NCBI GenBank assembly: GCA_016290595.1
Contig: JAEEUR010000015.1
Span: 1 to 36,447 of the forward strand
Length of the DNA: 36,447 nt
Direction: 5' to 3'
Source: Lachnospiraceae bacterium
GTDB lineage: Bacteria; Bacillota; Clostridia; Lachnospirales; Lachnospiraceae
The notes under the pieces were generated by a model. The model saw nothing but the letters and a program-made list of their open reading frames with translations. It was not told the origin of the DNA and searched no databases. Position numbers and translations under genes: made by a program. Shown piece by piece: positions 23,554 to 32,450 of this stretch. Each line of letters begins with the position of its first letter. The first letter of the stretch is position 1.

Positions 23554-24836
23554 GCTTCTTCTCCCGATTTTTTCTTTTTCGCTTTCCTGTCGGCAGCGGG
23601 CTCTTTCTGTCCGGTCATGGCTCTCGGCACATACGCCCGGATATGGATCCCGCCTTCCTCGTATTTTTCTTCCAGCACCGAGCCGTACTTGCGGATCCGG
23701 GCGACCTCTCCGGCCTCCGAATACGCGTAGACCCGGTCGATATAGACCTTCTGCTCCCGCAGGACTCTGGAGATGAGCTGCTTTAATTCATCCAGCCCCT
23801 CCCCCGTTAAGGCCGAGATGCGTACGCTTTCCGACGACTGCGCATCGTACAGCAGCGCCTCGCCCAGCGGCCGGTCGCATTTATTGAAGACCGTGATGAC
23901 CGGCTGATCCTCCACTCCCAGATCCTGCAGCGTTTTATAGACCGTCTGCATCTGCGTTTTCATGCGCGGACCGGAGGCGTCCACCACGTGCAGGATCAGA
24001 TCCGCGTATTTTGCTTCTTCCAGCGTGCTTTTGAACGCTTCGATCAGATGGTGCGGCAGCTTGCGGATGAAGCCGACGGTGTCCGTGAGCAGGATCTCCT
24101 CCCCGCCGGGCAGGGCCAGCATCCGCGTCGTGGGATCCAGCGTCGCAAAGAGCTTGTCTTCCGCCAGGATCCCGGCGCCGGTCAGCGCATTTAAGAGCGT
24201 GGATTTCCCCGCGTTCGTATAGCCCACGATGGCGGCCACGGGAATGGTCCCGAAGCGCCGCTTCTCGCGCTGCTGCTCGCGGTGGCGCACCACCTCGGCC
24301 AGCTCCGCCTTCAGGATCCCGATCCGCCGGTGGATAGCCCGCCGGTCCGTTTCCAGCTTGCTCTCGCCGGGGCCGCGGGTCCCGATGCCGCCGCCCAGCC
24401 TCGAAAGGCTTACGCCCCGTCCGGTCAGGCGCGTGGCCCGGTAGCGGAGCTGCGCCAGCTCCACCTGGATGCGGCCTTCATGCGTCGCCGCACGGCCTGC
24501 AAAGATATCCAGGATCAGCAGGCTGCGGTCCAGGACCTTCGTATCCAGCTGATCCGACAGGTTCCGCATCTGGGCCGGCGTCAGCTCGTCGTCGCAGACG
24601 ATGCCGTCCGCGCCGAGCGCCTCGATCCGCTCCTTCAGTTCCTTCATGCGTCCGCTGCCCAGATAGGTGCCGGGATGCGGCTGCTCGCGGGACTGAATAA
24701 AAAGCTCCAGCGTCACGGCGCCGGCCGTGTCCGCCAGTTCCTCCAGCTCCTGCAGGGAGGCGATGGTATCCTCCACGTCCTCCTGCGCGATGCCGACCAG
24801 TATCAGTTTTTCCGCCTGTTCTCCGGTTTCTATCAT
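23550..24836 (-). CDS. hflX: Ribosome-associated GTPase HflX
   Basis: HflX splits stalled ribosomes under heat stress. The 428-residue protein has the N-terminal HflX domain (LFIQSREQPHPGTYLGSG, DDELTPAQMRNL), the linker RLGGGIGTRGPGESKLE, and the GTPase domain with GYTNAGKSTLLNAL, DTVGFIRKLPHHL and NKCD. The tail is Lys-rich. The ATG at 24836 overlaps the holA stop by four bases; the longer frame upstream is not family-like. Confidence 0.96.
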   Translation of the reverse strand: MIETGEQAEKLILVGIAQEDVEDTIASLQELEELADTAGAVTLELFIQSREQPHPGTYLGSGRMKELKERIEALGADGIVCDDELTPAQMRNLSDQLDTKVLDRSLLILDIFAGRAATHEGRIQVELAQLRYRATRLTGRGVSLSRLGGGIGTRGPGESKLETDRRAIHRRIGILKAELAEVVRHREQQREKRRFGTIPVAAIVGYTNAGKSTLLNALTGAGILAEDKLFATLDPTTRMLALPGGEEILLTDTVGFIRKLPHHLIEAFKSTLEEAKYADLILHVVDASGPRMKTQMQTVYKTLQDLGVEDQPVITVFNKCDRPLGEALLYDAQSSESVRISALTGEGLDELKQLISRVLREQKVYIDRVYAYSEAGEVARIRKYGSVLEEKYEEGGIHIRAYVPRAMTGQKEPAADRKAKKKKSGEEA

Positions 24837-25807
24837 CTCGTACTTAATTCCACCAGCGCCAGCTCCACGGCCAGCGCGTCGTTCAGATTCCCGCTTTTGA
24901 CGGCATAGTCCAGTTCCGTGCAGCGTTCCAGCCGCCGCTGCCATTCCGAGGCGGATCTGTTTTTAGCCTGCCTGGCATATTTGCCGACGGCAAAGGAGCG
25001 TATGCCGAGCTCTTCGGCGATCGCCGCCGCCGGCAGGCCCTTCGCGTCCAGTTCCTTCACCGCCAGGATCCGCGAGACCTGCTGCGTGATCAGGTACAGG
25101 ATCCGGGACGGCGGCTCTTTCAGCGTCATCAGGTCCTCGTACAGCAGATAGGCTTCGCGGGGCCGGCCCAGAAGGGTCGCGTCGATCATATCGAAGATCC
25201 GGCCCTGCACCGTCACGCTCGTGACGGCTTCCACGTCCGCTTCCGTGATCTCCTTCCGGTCCAGCGTGTAGGCCAGCAGCTTATCCTTTTCCCCGATCAG
25301 GTTTTCCAGATCATCTCCGCAGCGCTCCAGAAACAGATCCAGCGCGTCCCGCGTGATCCGGTATCCGGCCTGCTTAAAAAGAGCCAGCGCCGACTGGCGC
25401 AGTTCCGCTTCGTTGAGCAGCGCGCATTCCGCCGCATAGCCGCAGCGGACGAAGGCCTTGTACAGTTTCGAGCGCTTATCGGCGTCTTCCTCGACCATCA
25501 CCAGCACGGTCTCCGGCGGCAGTCCCGGCAGAAGCTCCGCCAGCTCGTCTCCGCCCTTCTTTGCCAGGCCGGTGTTTTCCAGGACGATCAGGCGTTTTTC
25601 CGCAAAGAAAGGCACCGTCATGGCGACGTCCCGGATCTCCGGGAGATCTATTTTCCCCTCCCGGTAGGTATAGTTCAGTTCATCGTCGCCGACCAGCGCC
25701 TTCCGCAGGGCGTTTTTCGCCTGGCGCCGCAGATATCCCTCCGGCCCCCAGATCAGGTAGGCCGGCTCGAACGCTCTGTCCGCGATATCCTTCTTAAGCT
25801 TCTTCAT
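24833..25807 (-). CDS. holA: DNA polymerase III subunit delta
   Basis: The delta subunit opens the sliding clamp in the clamp-loader complex. The 324-residue protein follows the HolA plan: N-terminal region with YLIWGPEGYLRRQAKNAL (a degenerate P-loop position), VPFFAEKRLIVLEN, and C-terminal helical collar domain with RILYLITQQVSRILAVKEL and ELDYAVKSGNLNDALAVELALVEL (two shorter conserved blocks). It overlaps the upstream small gene by 14 bases and hflX by four. Confidence 0.93.
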   Translation of the reverse strand: MKKLKKDIADRAFEPAYLIWGPEGYLRRQAKNALRKALVGDDELNYTYREGKIDLPEIRDVAMTVPFFAEKRLIVLENTGLAKKGGDELAELLPGLPPETVLVMVEEDADKRSKLYKAFVRCGYAAECALLNEAELRQSALALFKQAGYRITRDALDLFLERCGDDLENLIGEKDKLLAYTLDRKEITEADVEAVTSVTVQGRIFDMIDATLLGRPREAYLLYEDLMTLKEPPSRILYLITQQVSRILAVKELDAKGLPAAAIAEELGIRSFAVGKYARQAKNRSASEWQRRLERCTELDYAVKSGNLNDALAVELALVELSTR

Positions 25808-26045
25808 GCGGCGTTACTTTCACCTTGCAGTCGGGGCCGTAGTCGGCCAGAATAAACGTGCTGCTGCCGTCCGCGCCCGTTTTCGCCTGCTTTCCCTGCA
25901 GTTTCTTTATCAGTAATTTTACAGCTTTTTCCGCATCCGGCGCTTCTATGGTCTGAGAAAGGATATAATCCCGGATCTCAGCCTTATCCTCCCGGCTGAC
26001 CTTGCCGCGGGGAGCCGTCACCTGTGCGTCAAAACGAAAAACCAT
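25794..26045 (-). CDS. Small protein of unknown function between ctpA and holA
   Basis: The 83-residue protein is basic and soluble, with a helical middle (SREDKAEIRDYILSQTIEAP) and a beta-prone end. GAGG lies eight bases before the ATG, and the last 14 bases overlap holA, which supports translation. I do not recognise the family. Near holA many Bacillota carry rpsT (ribosomal protein S20), but this is not S20. Confidence 0.65.
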   Translation of the reverse strand: MVFRFDAQVTAPRGKVSREDKAEIRDYILSQTIEAPDAEKAVKLLIKKLQGKQAKTGADGSSTFILADYGPDCKVKVTPHEEA

Positions 26046-26060
26046 AGCTTCATCCTCACT

Positions 26061-27560
26061 TTATCTCAGCCGATCCAGCGCCATATTCAGCAGTTCGTCC
26101 TCTTCCGTCAGAAGATCATCCTCCCCCTCGATATCCGGCGTGATGCCCACGCCGTGGAAGTCCCGTCCCAGCGGAGAATAATAGTGCGCGATGGTCACCT
26201 TCAGGCCGCCGCCGTCCTCCAGCGTGAAGAAGCTCTGGACGATGCCCTTGCCGTAGGTCTTCGTCCCCATGACCGTCGCCCGCTCGTAGTCCTGCAGGAT
26301 CCCGGTCATGACCTCCGAAGCACTGGCGGAATTGCCGTCCACCAGCAGGATCATCTCGCCGTCAAAAATGGCTTTCGTGCGAGATTTCTCCGTATACACC
26401 TCGCCGTCCAGATAGTCCATGCGGAAGATCAGCAGATTGCTCTTGATAAAATAGTCCGCGATGTTCAGCACGCTGCTGAGCAGGCCGCCCGGATTGCCGC
26501 GCAGGTCGAAGATCAGCTTCTTCATGCCCTGCTGCTTCAGGCTGTTGATCGCATCCCTGACCTGAGAGACGGAGACGTCGTCGAATTCCGTCAGCTCGAT
26601 ATAACCGATGCCGTCCGGCAGCATCTCGTAGTAGACCGTATCGACTTCCACCTGCCGGCGCTCGCAGCGAAGCGTCATCGTCTCTCCGGTTCCGGGACGG
26701 TAGATGGTGATATCGACCCAGGTGCCTTCCTCGCCGCGCACGTAGGTCACGATCTCATCCAGCGGCATCTGCGTCACGTCCATCCCGTCCACGGCCTTGA
26801 AGATATCGCCCTCCTTCATGCCGGCTTCCAGTGCGGGGCTGCTGCTGAAGACCGTTATCACCTGGCTTACCAGCGTATCGCGGTCCTGCGAGATCTGGAC
26901 GCCGATCCCGCAGTAGGAGCCGGAGGAAGATTCCATCATGTCGTCCCATTCCTGCTGCGTCAGATAGGCGGAATAGATATCTCCGCTGCCCGCCACGAAG
27001 CCGCGGTAGGCCGCATCTTCACAGGCTGCGGGATCGAACGAGCCCTCTTCCATCCGCATGGCGACGATCTCCGTGATCTCGCCCAGCCGGTCCAGGAACT
27101 CCGAATCGTTCCGGTGGATGATGATGTCGGCGGGATCGTATTCCGCCACGGCGTTTTTATATTCGTCCCAGATGCCGCCGGCCGCCTCCACGTAGGCCTT
27201 CATGGCCGCCTCGTGCATGACTTCCAGATCGTAGTCCAGGACCTGGTTCTCCGTAAACAGCTCTTCTATCTCACCCATGCGGTCCAGAAAAGCGCTGTAG
27301 TTGCGGTTGACGAGCCGCGCTTCGCGGGAGCTTTCATCTGTAATGACCCCCGGCGTGGGGCCGGGATCCATCGTCGTGGGCGGCTCCGTCGAAGGCGCTT
27401 CCGTCAGCGCGGCGTCCGCCGCCGTTGTCGTTGTCTGCCATTTTTCCATCGCCCGGAACAGCGAACTGATCCCGTAGATCCCCAGCGCGCTGAGTACGAC
27501 TACCAGCAGCGCGACGGGTATAAAGGTTTTCCAAAAGCCCGTTTTGTTTTCTTTGTCCAT
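26061..27560 (-). CDS. ctpA: C-terminal processing peptidase (S41 family) with PDZ domain
   Basis: The 499-residue protein has one N-terminal membrane anchor (about 12-32), a Thr/Pro-rich linker, a helical region with repeated NYSAFLDRMGEIEEL/DSEFLDRLGEITEI units, a PDZ domain (about 210-290, SSPALEAGMKEGDIFKAVDG) and the S41 protease domain. The catalytic Ser lies in VDGNSASASE and the Lys in TKTYGKGIVQS. It acts outside the membrane on protein C-termini. It lies three bases after ftsX, a common pairing, and may act in cell-wall or sporulation signalling. Confidence 0.93.
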   Translation of the reverse strand: MDKENKTGFWKTFIPVALLVVVLSALGIYGISSLFRAMEKWQTTTTAADAALTEAPSTEPPTTMDPGPTPGVITDESSREARLVNRNYSAFLDRMGEIEELFTENQVLDYDLEVMHEAAMKAYVEAAGGIWDEYKNAVAEYDPADIIIHRNDSEFLDRLGEITEIVAMRMEEGSFDPAACEDAAYRGFVAGSGDIYSAYLTQQEWDDMMESSSGSYCGIGVQISQDRDTLVSQVITVFSSSPALEAGMKEGDIFKAVDGMDVTQMPLDEIVTYVRGEEGTWVDITIYRPGTGETMTLRCERRQVEVDTVYYEMLPDGIGYIELTEFDDVSVSQVRDAINSLKQQGMKKLIFDLRGNPGGLLSSVLNIADYFIKSNLLIFRMDYLDGEVYTEKSRTKAIFDGEMILLVDGNSASASEVMTGILQDYERATVMGTKTYGKGIVQSFFTLEDGGGLKVTIAHYYSPLGRDFHGVGITPDIEGEDDLLTEEDELLNMALDRLR

Positions 27561-27563
27561 GGT

Positions 27564-28466
27564 TTATGCCTTCAGATGTTTTTTGATGGAGAAGAGGCTG
27601 CCCGCCAGGCCGATGCCCACGCCCAGGGCGACGGAGACCGGCGCGATGAAGCGGAACAGTTCTTCCCGCGAAATAAAGCCGAAAATGTTGACCAGGTTCG
27701 CATATTTTTCCTTGATGGAAGCGACTACCGCGGGATAGCCGAACCACATGGCAACGAGCGGGATGGCCGCGCCGAAGAGTCCGACGATCAGGCCTTCCAG
27801 CACCAGCGGTCCCCGGATGAAGCCGTTGGACGCGCCGATGTAGCGCATGATGTGGATCTCCTCGCTCCGCATGGAGATCGTCAGGGCGATGCTGTTGCTG
27901 ATCAGGCTGACCGCGACGATCAGCAGGACCGCCAGGATCACGATCGTCCCCGTCCGCAGGATCGCCTCCACGTTGCTTAAGCCTTCAGCCACCACGTTGC
28001 TGAAATTGACCTGCCGCACGCCCTTCACCTTTTTGGCAAAGGCCACGAAGTCCTGCTGATTGCTGATATCGTTCAGAAACACTTCGTAGGAAGCGGAATT
28101 GGCCAGCGGGTTCGAATCCGCATAGCCTTCCGCGAGATGCTCGTTGCCGGCGAAATAAACCTTTTTATAGTTCTCCCAGGCTTCCTCGGCCGAGGTGAAT
28201 TTCATGCGCGCCACGTCCGGATACTTGGCCAGCTCCGTGCCGACCGCCTTGATCTCCTCCTCCGTCATGCCTTCTTCGAAGAAGATCGTCACGCCGACGT
28301 TCTCCTCCGCGTCTCTGACGAAGGAACTGATATTCAGCATGATGGCGCTGGCCGCGTCGAACAGAAAGATCGTAAAGACCATGATCAGCAGGGAAAACAG
28401 CGAGGCGCCGATATGCCGGAAGATGCTTTTGAAGCCCTGTCCGACCAGATAGGGGAAATTACGCAT
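27564..28466 (-). CDS. ftsX: Cell division membrane protein FtsX
   Basis: FtsX works with FtsE to control cell-wall hydrolases at division. The 300-residue protein has the four-helix layout: one helix near the start (FSLLIMVFTIFLF), a large external loop of about 150 residues with DISNQQDFVAFAKKVKGV, and three helices at the C-terminus, with the family motif MRSEEIHIMRYIGASNGFIRGP cut here to MRSEEIHIMRYIGAS. I prefer the ATG at 28466, eight bases after AGGAGG, over one two codons upstream. It overlaps the ftsE stop. Confidence 0.94.
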   Translation of the reverse strand: MRNFPYLVGQGFKSIFRHIGASLFSLLIMVFTIFLFDAASAIMLNISSFVRDAEENVGVTIFFEEGMTEEEIKAVGTELAKYPDVARMKFTSAEEAWENYKKVYFAGNEHLAEGYADSNPLANSASYEVFLNDISNQQDFVAFAKKVKGVRQVNFSNVVAEGLSNVEAILRTGTIVILAVLLIVAVSLISNSIALTISMRSEEIHIMRYIGASNGFIRGPLVLEGLIVGLFGAAIPLVAMWFGYPAVVASIKEKYANLVNIFGFISREELFRFIAPVSVALGVGIGLAGSLFSIKKHLKA

Positions 28467-29148
28467 TGTCATATCCTCCTTCCCTGATATCGCTCACGAT
28501 CTGGCCTTCCTTCATGGTCACGACCCGCTTGCGGAACTGGTCGACCATCGCCACGTCATGCGTCACCACGATCACGGTGGTGCCGCTGCGGTTGAAGCTT
28601 TCCAGCAGCCGCATCACTTCCTCGGAATTGGCGGGATCCAGATTGCCGGTCGGCTCGTCCGCCAGCAGATACTGCGGACCGTTTACCACCGCCCGCGCCA
28701 GTGCCACGCGCTGCTGCTCGCCGCCGGAAAGCTGGGCCGGAAAGCTCTTCTGCTTCGTCTCCAGCCCGACGTCCGCCAGGATCTTCGGCACGCGCTTCTG
28801 TATTCTTTTGCGGGAAGCGCCGACGACGCGCTGCGCAAAGGCAACGTTGTCGTAGACCGTATAGTTCTGCAGCAGGCGAAAGTCCTGGAAGATCACGCCG
28901 AAATGCCGCCGGTAGCGCGGCAGCTGCCAGTTTTTCAGTTTGCCGACGTTGATCCCGTCCACCAGGACGGAGCCCGAGCTTGCCTTTTCCTCGCCCATCA
29001 GCAGCTTAATCATCGTGCTCTTGCCGGCACCGCTGTCGCCGATGATAAACACGAACTCGCCTTCTCCGATGGACAGACTGACGTCATTTAACGCGTCCGC
29101 TTTTACGGCGCCGTTATAGGTTTTGCTGACTCTTCGGAATTCGATCAT
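28459..29148 (-). CDS. ftsE: Cell division ATP-binding protein FtsE
   Basis: The 229-residue ABC ATPase has Walker A GDSGAGKST (38-46), the Q loop FQDFRLL, signature LSGGEQQRVALARA, Walker B YLLADEPTGNLD and the switch His in VVTHD. It starts at MIEFRRVSKTY; an upstream in-frame ATG adds 22 unlike residues. It is first in the long operon. Confidence 0.96.
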   Translation of the reverse strand: MIEFRRVSKTYNGAVKADALNDVSLSIGEGEFVFIIGDSGAGKSTMIKLLMGEEKASSGSVLVDGINVGKLKNWQLPRYRRHFGVIFQDFRLLQNYTVYDNVAFAQRVVGASRKRIQKRVPKILADVGLETKQKSFPAQLSGGEQQRVALARAVVNGPQYLLADEPTGNLDPANSEEVMRLLESFNRSGTTVIVVTHDVAMVDQFRKRVVTMKEGQIVSDIREGGYDNA

Positions 29149-29226
29149 AAGAAACCCGTCCTTGTTCCGATTTTGCGCCTTTTCCCTAAAAAGGCTGCAC
29201 GAAATACGCCTCAAAAAGGCTCTATT

Positions 29227-29255
29227 ATTTTACACGATTCTTCCTGTTTTGAAAA
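29227..29255 (-). promoter_or_regulatory. Probable promoter of the ftsE-to-addA gene train
   Basis: TTTTCA (29250-29255) and TAAAAT (29227-29232) are 17 bases apart on the minus strand. The leader of about 70 bases holds two small hairpins: GCCTTTTTGAGGC and GCCTTTT/AAAAGGC. Confidence 0.55.
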
Positions 29256-29271
29256 GGACTTTTTTTGCCGC

Positions 29272-29321
29272 GTCAGATACCGCCTCGCTGCAGCGCTCGG
29301 CGGAAAAGCGTGCGGTATGAC
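29272..29321. repeat. Long imperfect palindrome downstream of cvfB
   Basis: GTCA..TACCGC pairs with GCGGTATGAC around an inner hairpin CCGCC/GGCGG with stem CGC/GCG. On the plus strand it is followed by GTTTTTT, but no plus gene ends here; on the minus strand it lies just after the cvfB stop and may still act as its terminator or stabilise the mRNA end. Confidence 0.5.
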
Positions 29322-29329
29322 AGCGTTTT

Positions 29330-30163
29330 TTATTTCACTTCTTCGATATGATCTTCGAATACGCGGATCTTTCCGGCTTTCAGAAGGTGGCCGGCCGCCC
29401 GCTTGAAGGCGTTTTTGCTCATGGAAAGCTCGGTTTTGATCAGCGCGGCATCGGATTTGTCTCCCACGCCCAGAATACCGCCGGCCGCCTCCAGATGCTC
29501 CAGGATGGTCTTTCCGTCCGGATCCAGCTGGGCGTAGGCTTTTCTGCGGGGTGAAAGGTTCAGCTTGCCGTCCGGCCGTTTCCGGATGACCCGCGCTTCC
29601 ACCGTATCGCCGATCTTTAAGGTTTCGTACAGTTCCTGCTTCGGGATCAGGCCGAAATACTTGTCATCCACGGCCACGAAGGCGCCGATCTCCGGGTTCA
29701 CCGCATAAACGCGGCCGCTGACCTTATCGTCTTTTTCGTAGGGCGGATCCGATTGCAGGAGCTTGTCGATCCGCATGCTGGCCGCCAGCCGTTCCGACTT
29801 ATCCAGATACAGCGTCACCAGGACCTCCTGCCCGGTCTTCAGCTCGCCGGCCGTTTCCTTGAAGGGCAGAAAAAGGTCCTTGGACAGACCCCAGTCCAGA
29901 AAAGCGCCGATGCTGCTCAATGCTTTTACCTTCAGCAGCGCCATCTGGCCCAGTTCCAGCGCCGGACAGGCCGTCGTCGCGATCGGGCGGTCCTCCGAAT
30001 CCTTATATAAAAACACCGTCAGCAGGTCGCCGGCCTGCGTGCCCTCCGGCACCTGCCGGGCCGGCAGAAGGACCGTATCCCGGCCCGTGCTTTCCTTCAG
30101 GTACGCACCCGCATCCGCGAAATGGTCCACAATCAGTGTCTGCGTTTTTCCCAACAGAAACAT
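29330..30163 (-). CDS. cvfB: CvfB/YitL-type S1 RNA-binding protein
   Basis: The 277-residue protein has tandem S1-like domains (about 1-60, 65-140, 145-210) and a C-terminal winged helix (about 220-277). Landmarks are GAFLDWGLSKDLFLPF, ASMRIDKLL, GRVYAVNPEIGAFVAVD and KLNLSPRRKAYAQ. In Staphylococcus aureus CvfB affects virulence-factor expression; the general role is RNA binding. GGGAG lies seven bases before the ATG. It is monocistronic. Confidence 0.9.
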   Translation of the reverse strand: MFLLGKTQTLIVDHFADAGAYLKESTGRDTVLLPARQVPEGTQAGDLLTVFLYKDSEDRPIATTACPALELGQMALLKVKALSSIGAFLDWGLSKDLFLPFKETAGELKTGQEVLVTLYLDKSERLAASMRIDKLLQSDPPYEKDDKVSGRVYAVNPEIGAFVAVDDKYFGLIPKQELYETLKIGDTVEARVIRKRPDGKLNLSPRRKAYAQLDPDGKTILEHLEAAGGILGVGDKSDAALIKTELSMSKNAFKRAAGHLLKAGKIRVFEDHIEEVK

Positions 30164-30200
30164 TTTTCTTCTCCCATCCGGTTTTTCGCATTGCTCCTAC

Positions 30201-30229
30201 AGTATACCCAAGCGCGTGCCTTCCGTCAA
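30201..30229 (-). promoter_or_regulatory. Promoter of cvfB
   Basis: TTGACG (30224-30229) and TATACT (30201-30206) are separated by 17 bases on the minus strand, with a short leader of about 31 bases. Confidence 0.8.
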
Positions 30230-30337
30230 GATGCGGCTCCTGCCGATCCTGTTGCAGAAAACACGGTGTTTTTGTCAAAACCCACATAAATCCACACTTT
30301 TCTTTGTTGTTTTTTGTGATTTTTCCTATCGTTTCTC

Positions 30338-30366
30338 TTGACATCTCACAGATTTCCGGCTATATT
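30338..30366 (+). promoter_or_regulatory. Promoter of the DeoR-dehydrogenase operon
   Basis: TTGACA (30338-30343) and TATATT (30361-30366) are separated by exactly 17 bases, 32 bases before the ATG at 30399. The T-rich upstream tract (30295-30335) could hold operator sites for the DeoR-type regulator, but no clear repeat stands out. Confidence 0.85.
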
Positions 30367-30398
30367 ATAGTTGAAGTTTTTTATTCGGAGGAAAACCC

Positions 30399-31190
30399 AT
30401 GCTGGCAGCGGAACGCCGCGACAGTATCAGAGAAACGCTGGAGACGGACGGACGCGTCCTGGTTGCCGACCTGAGCCGCCGCTTTTCCGTTTCCGAAGAG
30501 ACGATCCGCAGAGATCTCGAACGTCTGGAGGAAGAAGGCTTCGCCCGCCGCTTTTACGGGGGCGCTTCTTATCTGGGCGAACGGGAGCTCCCTTTTGACA
30601 TACGCAAACGAGCCAACGTAGCCGGCAAGCAGCGGATCGGACGCCTTCTGGCCGGCCTGATCCCAGACGGCGCCTCGCTGATCATGGATGAAAGCTCCAC
30701 GGCGGTATTTGCCGCTCAGGCGCTGCGGGAGAAAAAGGACCTCACCATCGTGACCAACTCTCTGGAGCTGACCGTGAGTCTGGCTGACAAGACCGACTGG
30801 CATCTGTTCCTGACCGGCGGCCTGCTGCGCGGCGAGAGCCTTTCCATGACCGGCACGCGCACCGAGCAGTTCCTGGAGGATCTCCACGCCGACTACGTGG
30901 TGCTCTCCTGCTCGGGTCTTGACAGGAACTGGGGCTTTGCCGACAGCCGCGAGGAGGACGTCCGCTTCAAGCGCGCCATGCTGCGCAGCGCGGATAAGGC
31001 GATCCTTGCCGCAGACAGGAGCAAATTCGACCGCCGGCCGCTCGTGCGGATCGGCGAATGGAAGGAACTTTTCGCCGTTGTGACAGACTTTGAACCGGAT
31101 GAGGAATGGAAAAAGACGCTGCGGGAAGCGGGCGTCATCCTGATCTGCGATACAGTACCGGCCGCCGAAGCCGGGGATGGGAGAAAATAA
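30399..31190 (+). CDS. DeoR-family transcriptional regulator
   Basis: The 263-residue protein has an N-terminal helix-turn-helix (VADLSRRFSVSEETIRRDLE, about 23-42) followed by the family GGA segment (RRFYGGAS) and a sugar-phosphate sensor domain of the DeoR C-terminal type (about 75-250, with DESSTAVFAAQAL, TNSLELTVSL, FLTGGLL and ADRSKFDRR). Such regulators usually respond to a phosphorylated sugar. It begins the dehydrogenase operon with only two bases between its stop and the next ATG, so it likely controls that operon. GGAGG precedes the ATG. Confidence 0.93.
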   Translation: MLAAERRDSIRETLETDGRVLVADLSRRFSVSEETIRRDLERLEEEGFARRFYGGASYLGERELPFDIRKRANVAGKQRIGRLLAGLIPDGASLIMDESSTAVFAAQALREKKDLTIVTNSLELTVSLADKTDWHLFLTGGLLRGESLSMTGTRTEQFLEDLHADYVVLSCSGLDRNWGFADSREEDVRFKRAMLRSADKAILAADRSKFDRRPLVRIGEWKELFAVVTDFEPDEEWKKTLREAGVILICDTVPAAEAGDGRK

Positions 31191-31192
31191 TC

Positions 31193-32416
31193 ATGGCAAT
31201 CTGCATTCTGATGCCCAAGGTCGGCATCACCGTCGAATCCTGCATCATCGGAGAATGGCTGAAAAAGCCCGGCGATCCCGTATCGGAAGGCGACGTGCTT
31301 TTCACCTATGAGACCGACAAGGCTACGCTCGAGTGCGAATCCACGGCGTCGGGCACGCTTCTGGAGCGTTTTTACGAGAACGGCGACGAGGTCCCCTGCC
31401 TGATCAGCGTCTGCGCCATCGGCGAGCCCGGCGAGGACGTTTCCTCCCTGCGTCCGGAAAAAGCGGGCGCTGCGGAACAGAAAAAGCCCGCTGCCGCTCC
31501 GGCGGCAAAGGCGGCCGCCGTTTCCCCCGTGTCTTCCGGCAGCGCTTCCGGCGCGGTCAGTCCCCGGGCGAAGGATCTGGCGGCACGCTCCGGCGCGGAT
31601 CTTTCCTCCATTGCTGGGACCGGGCCGGACGGCCGCGTGATCGAGCGCGATGTAAGGCGCGTCCTGGCGGAAGGGCCGGATCTGCCTGCTCCCGCCCCGG
31701 AAGCTGCCTCCGCCGCACAGGCGGAGTTCGAAGACGTACGCCTTTCCACCATCCGCAAGACCATCGCGCGCACCATGTTCAAATCTCTTTCCGGCATGGC
31801 GCAGCTTACGCATAATTTCAGCTTCGACGCTTCGGCGCTTCTGGCCTGCCGGGCCCGTTTCAAGGCCGAGGGCGGCGACAGCGCCGGCATCACGCTGGGC
31901 GACATGATCCTCTTTGCGGTCTCCCGTACGCTGCTCTCCTGCCCGGACTTAAACGCCCACATGCTGGAGGAAACGTCCATCCGGCGCTTTAAGCACGTGC
32001 AGCTCGGCGTTGCGGTAGATACCGAGCGCGGCCTTATGGTGCCGACCGTCCGGGATGCGGACACCAAATCCCTGCTGGAGATCTCGAAGGAGGTCAAGGA
32101 GCTGGCGGCGGCCTGCCGGGCCGGCAACATCAATCCGGACCTTCTCTCCGGCGGCAGCTTTACGGTCTCGAATCTGGGCGGTTTCGGCGTGGAAAGCTTC
32201 TCGCCGGTCATCAATCCGCCGCAGACGGGACTGCTCGGCGTCTGTACGATCGTGCAGCGGCCGCGTACGGCGAAGGATGGCAGCATCGAGCTCTATCCCG
32301 CCATGACGCTCTCGCTCACCTACGATCACCGCGCCCTCGACGGCGCGCCGGCCTCCCGCTACGTGCAGGGACTGTGCCGGAAACTGGAGAATTTCACGGA
32401 ATTGCTGTCAGAATAA
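31193..32416 (+). CDS. Dihydrolipoamide acyltransferase (E2) of a 2-oxo acid dehydrogenase complex
   Basis: The 407-residue protein has one lipoyl domain (1-80, lipoylated K43 in YETDKATLE), an Ala/Pro-rich linker, an E3-binding domain (about 123-160, SPRAKDLAARSGADLSSIAG) and a catalytic domain with the active-site His in YDHRALDG. It carries the acyl group from E1 to coenzyme A. I chose the ATG at 31193, two bases after the regulator stop, because it begins the lipoyl domain; an upstream in-frame ATG lies inside the regulator gene. The acyl substrate is not clear. Confidence 0.93.
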   Translation: MAICILMPKVGITVESCIIGEWLKKPGDPVSEGDVLFTYETDKATLECESTASGTLLERFYENGDEVPCLISVCAIGEPGEDVSSLRPEKAGAAEQKKPAAAPAAKAAAVSPVSSGSASGAVSPRAKDLAARSGADLSSIAGTGPDGRVIERDVRRVLAEGPDLPAPAPEAASAAQAEFEDVRLSTIRKTIARTMFKSLSGMAQLTHNFSFDASALLACRARFKAEGGDSAGITLGDMILFAVSRTLLSCPDLNAHMLEETSIRRFKHVQLGVAVDTERGLMVPTVRDADTKSLLEISKEVKELAAACRAGNINPDLLSGGSFTVSNLGGFGVESFSPVINPPQTGLLGVCTIVQRPRTAKDGSIELYPAMTLSLTYDHRALDGAPASRYVQGLCRKLENFTELLSE

Positions 32417-32450
32417 GCAACACCATAACTATTCATTTTCGGAGGATGAT

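Noticed and set aside
25794-26045. Ribosomal protein S20 (rpsT)
   Set aside because: S20 often lies near holA, but the composition and motifs here do not match it.
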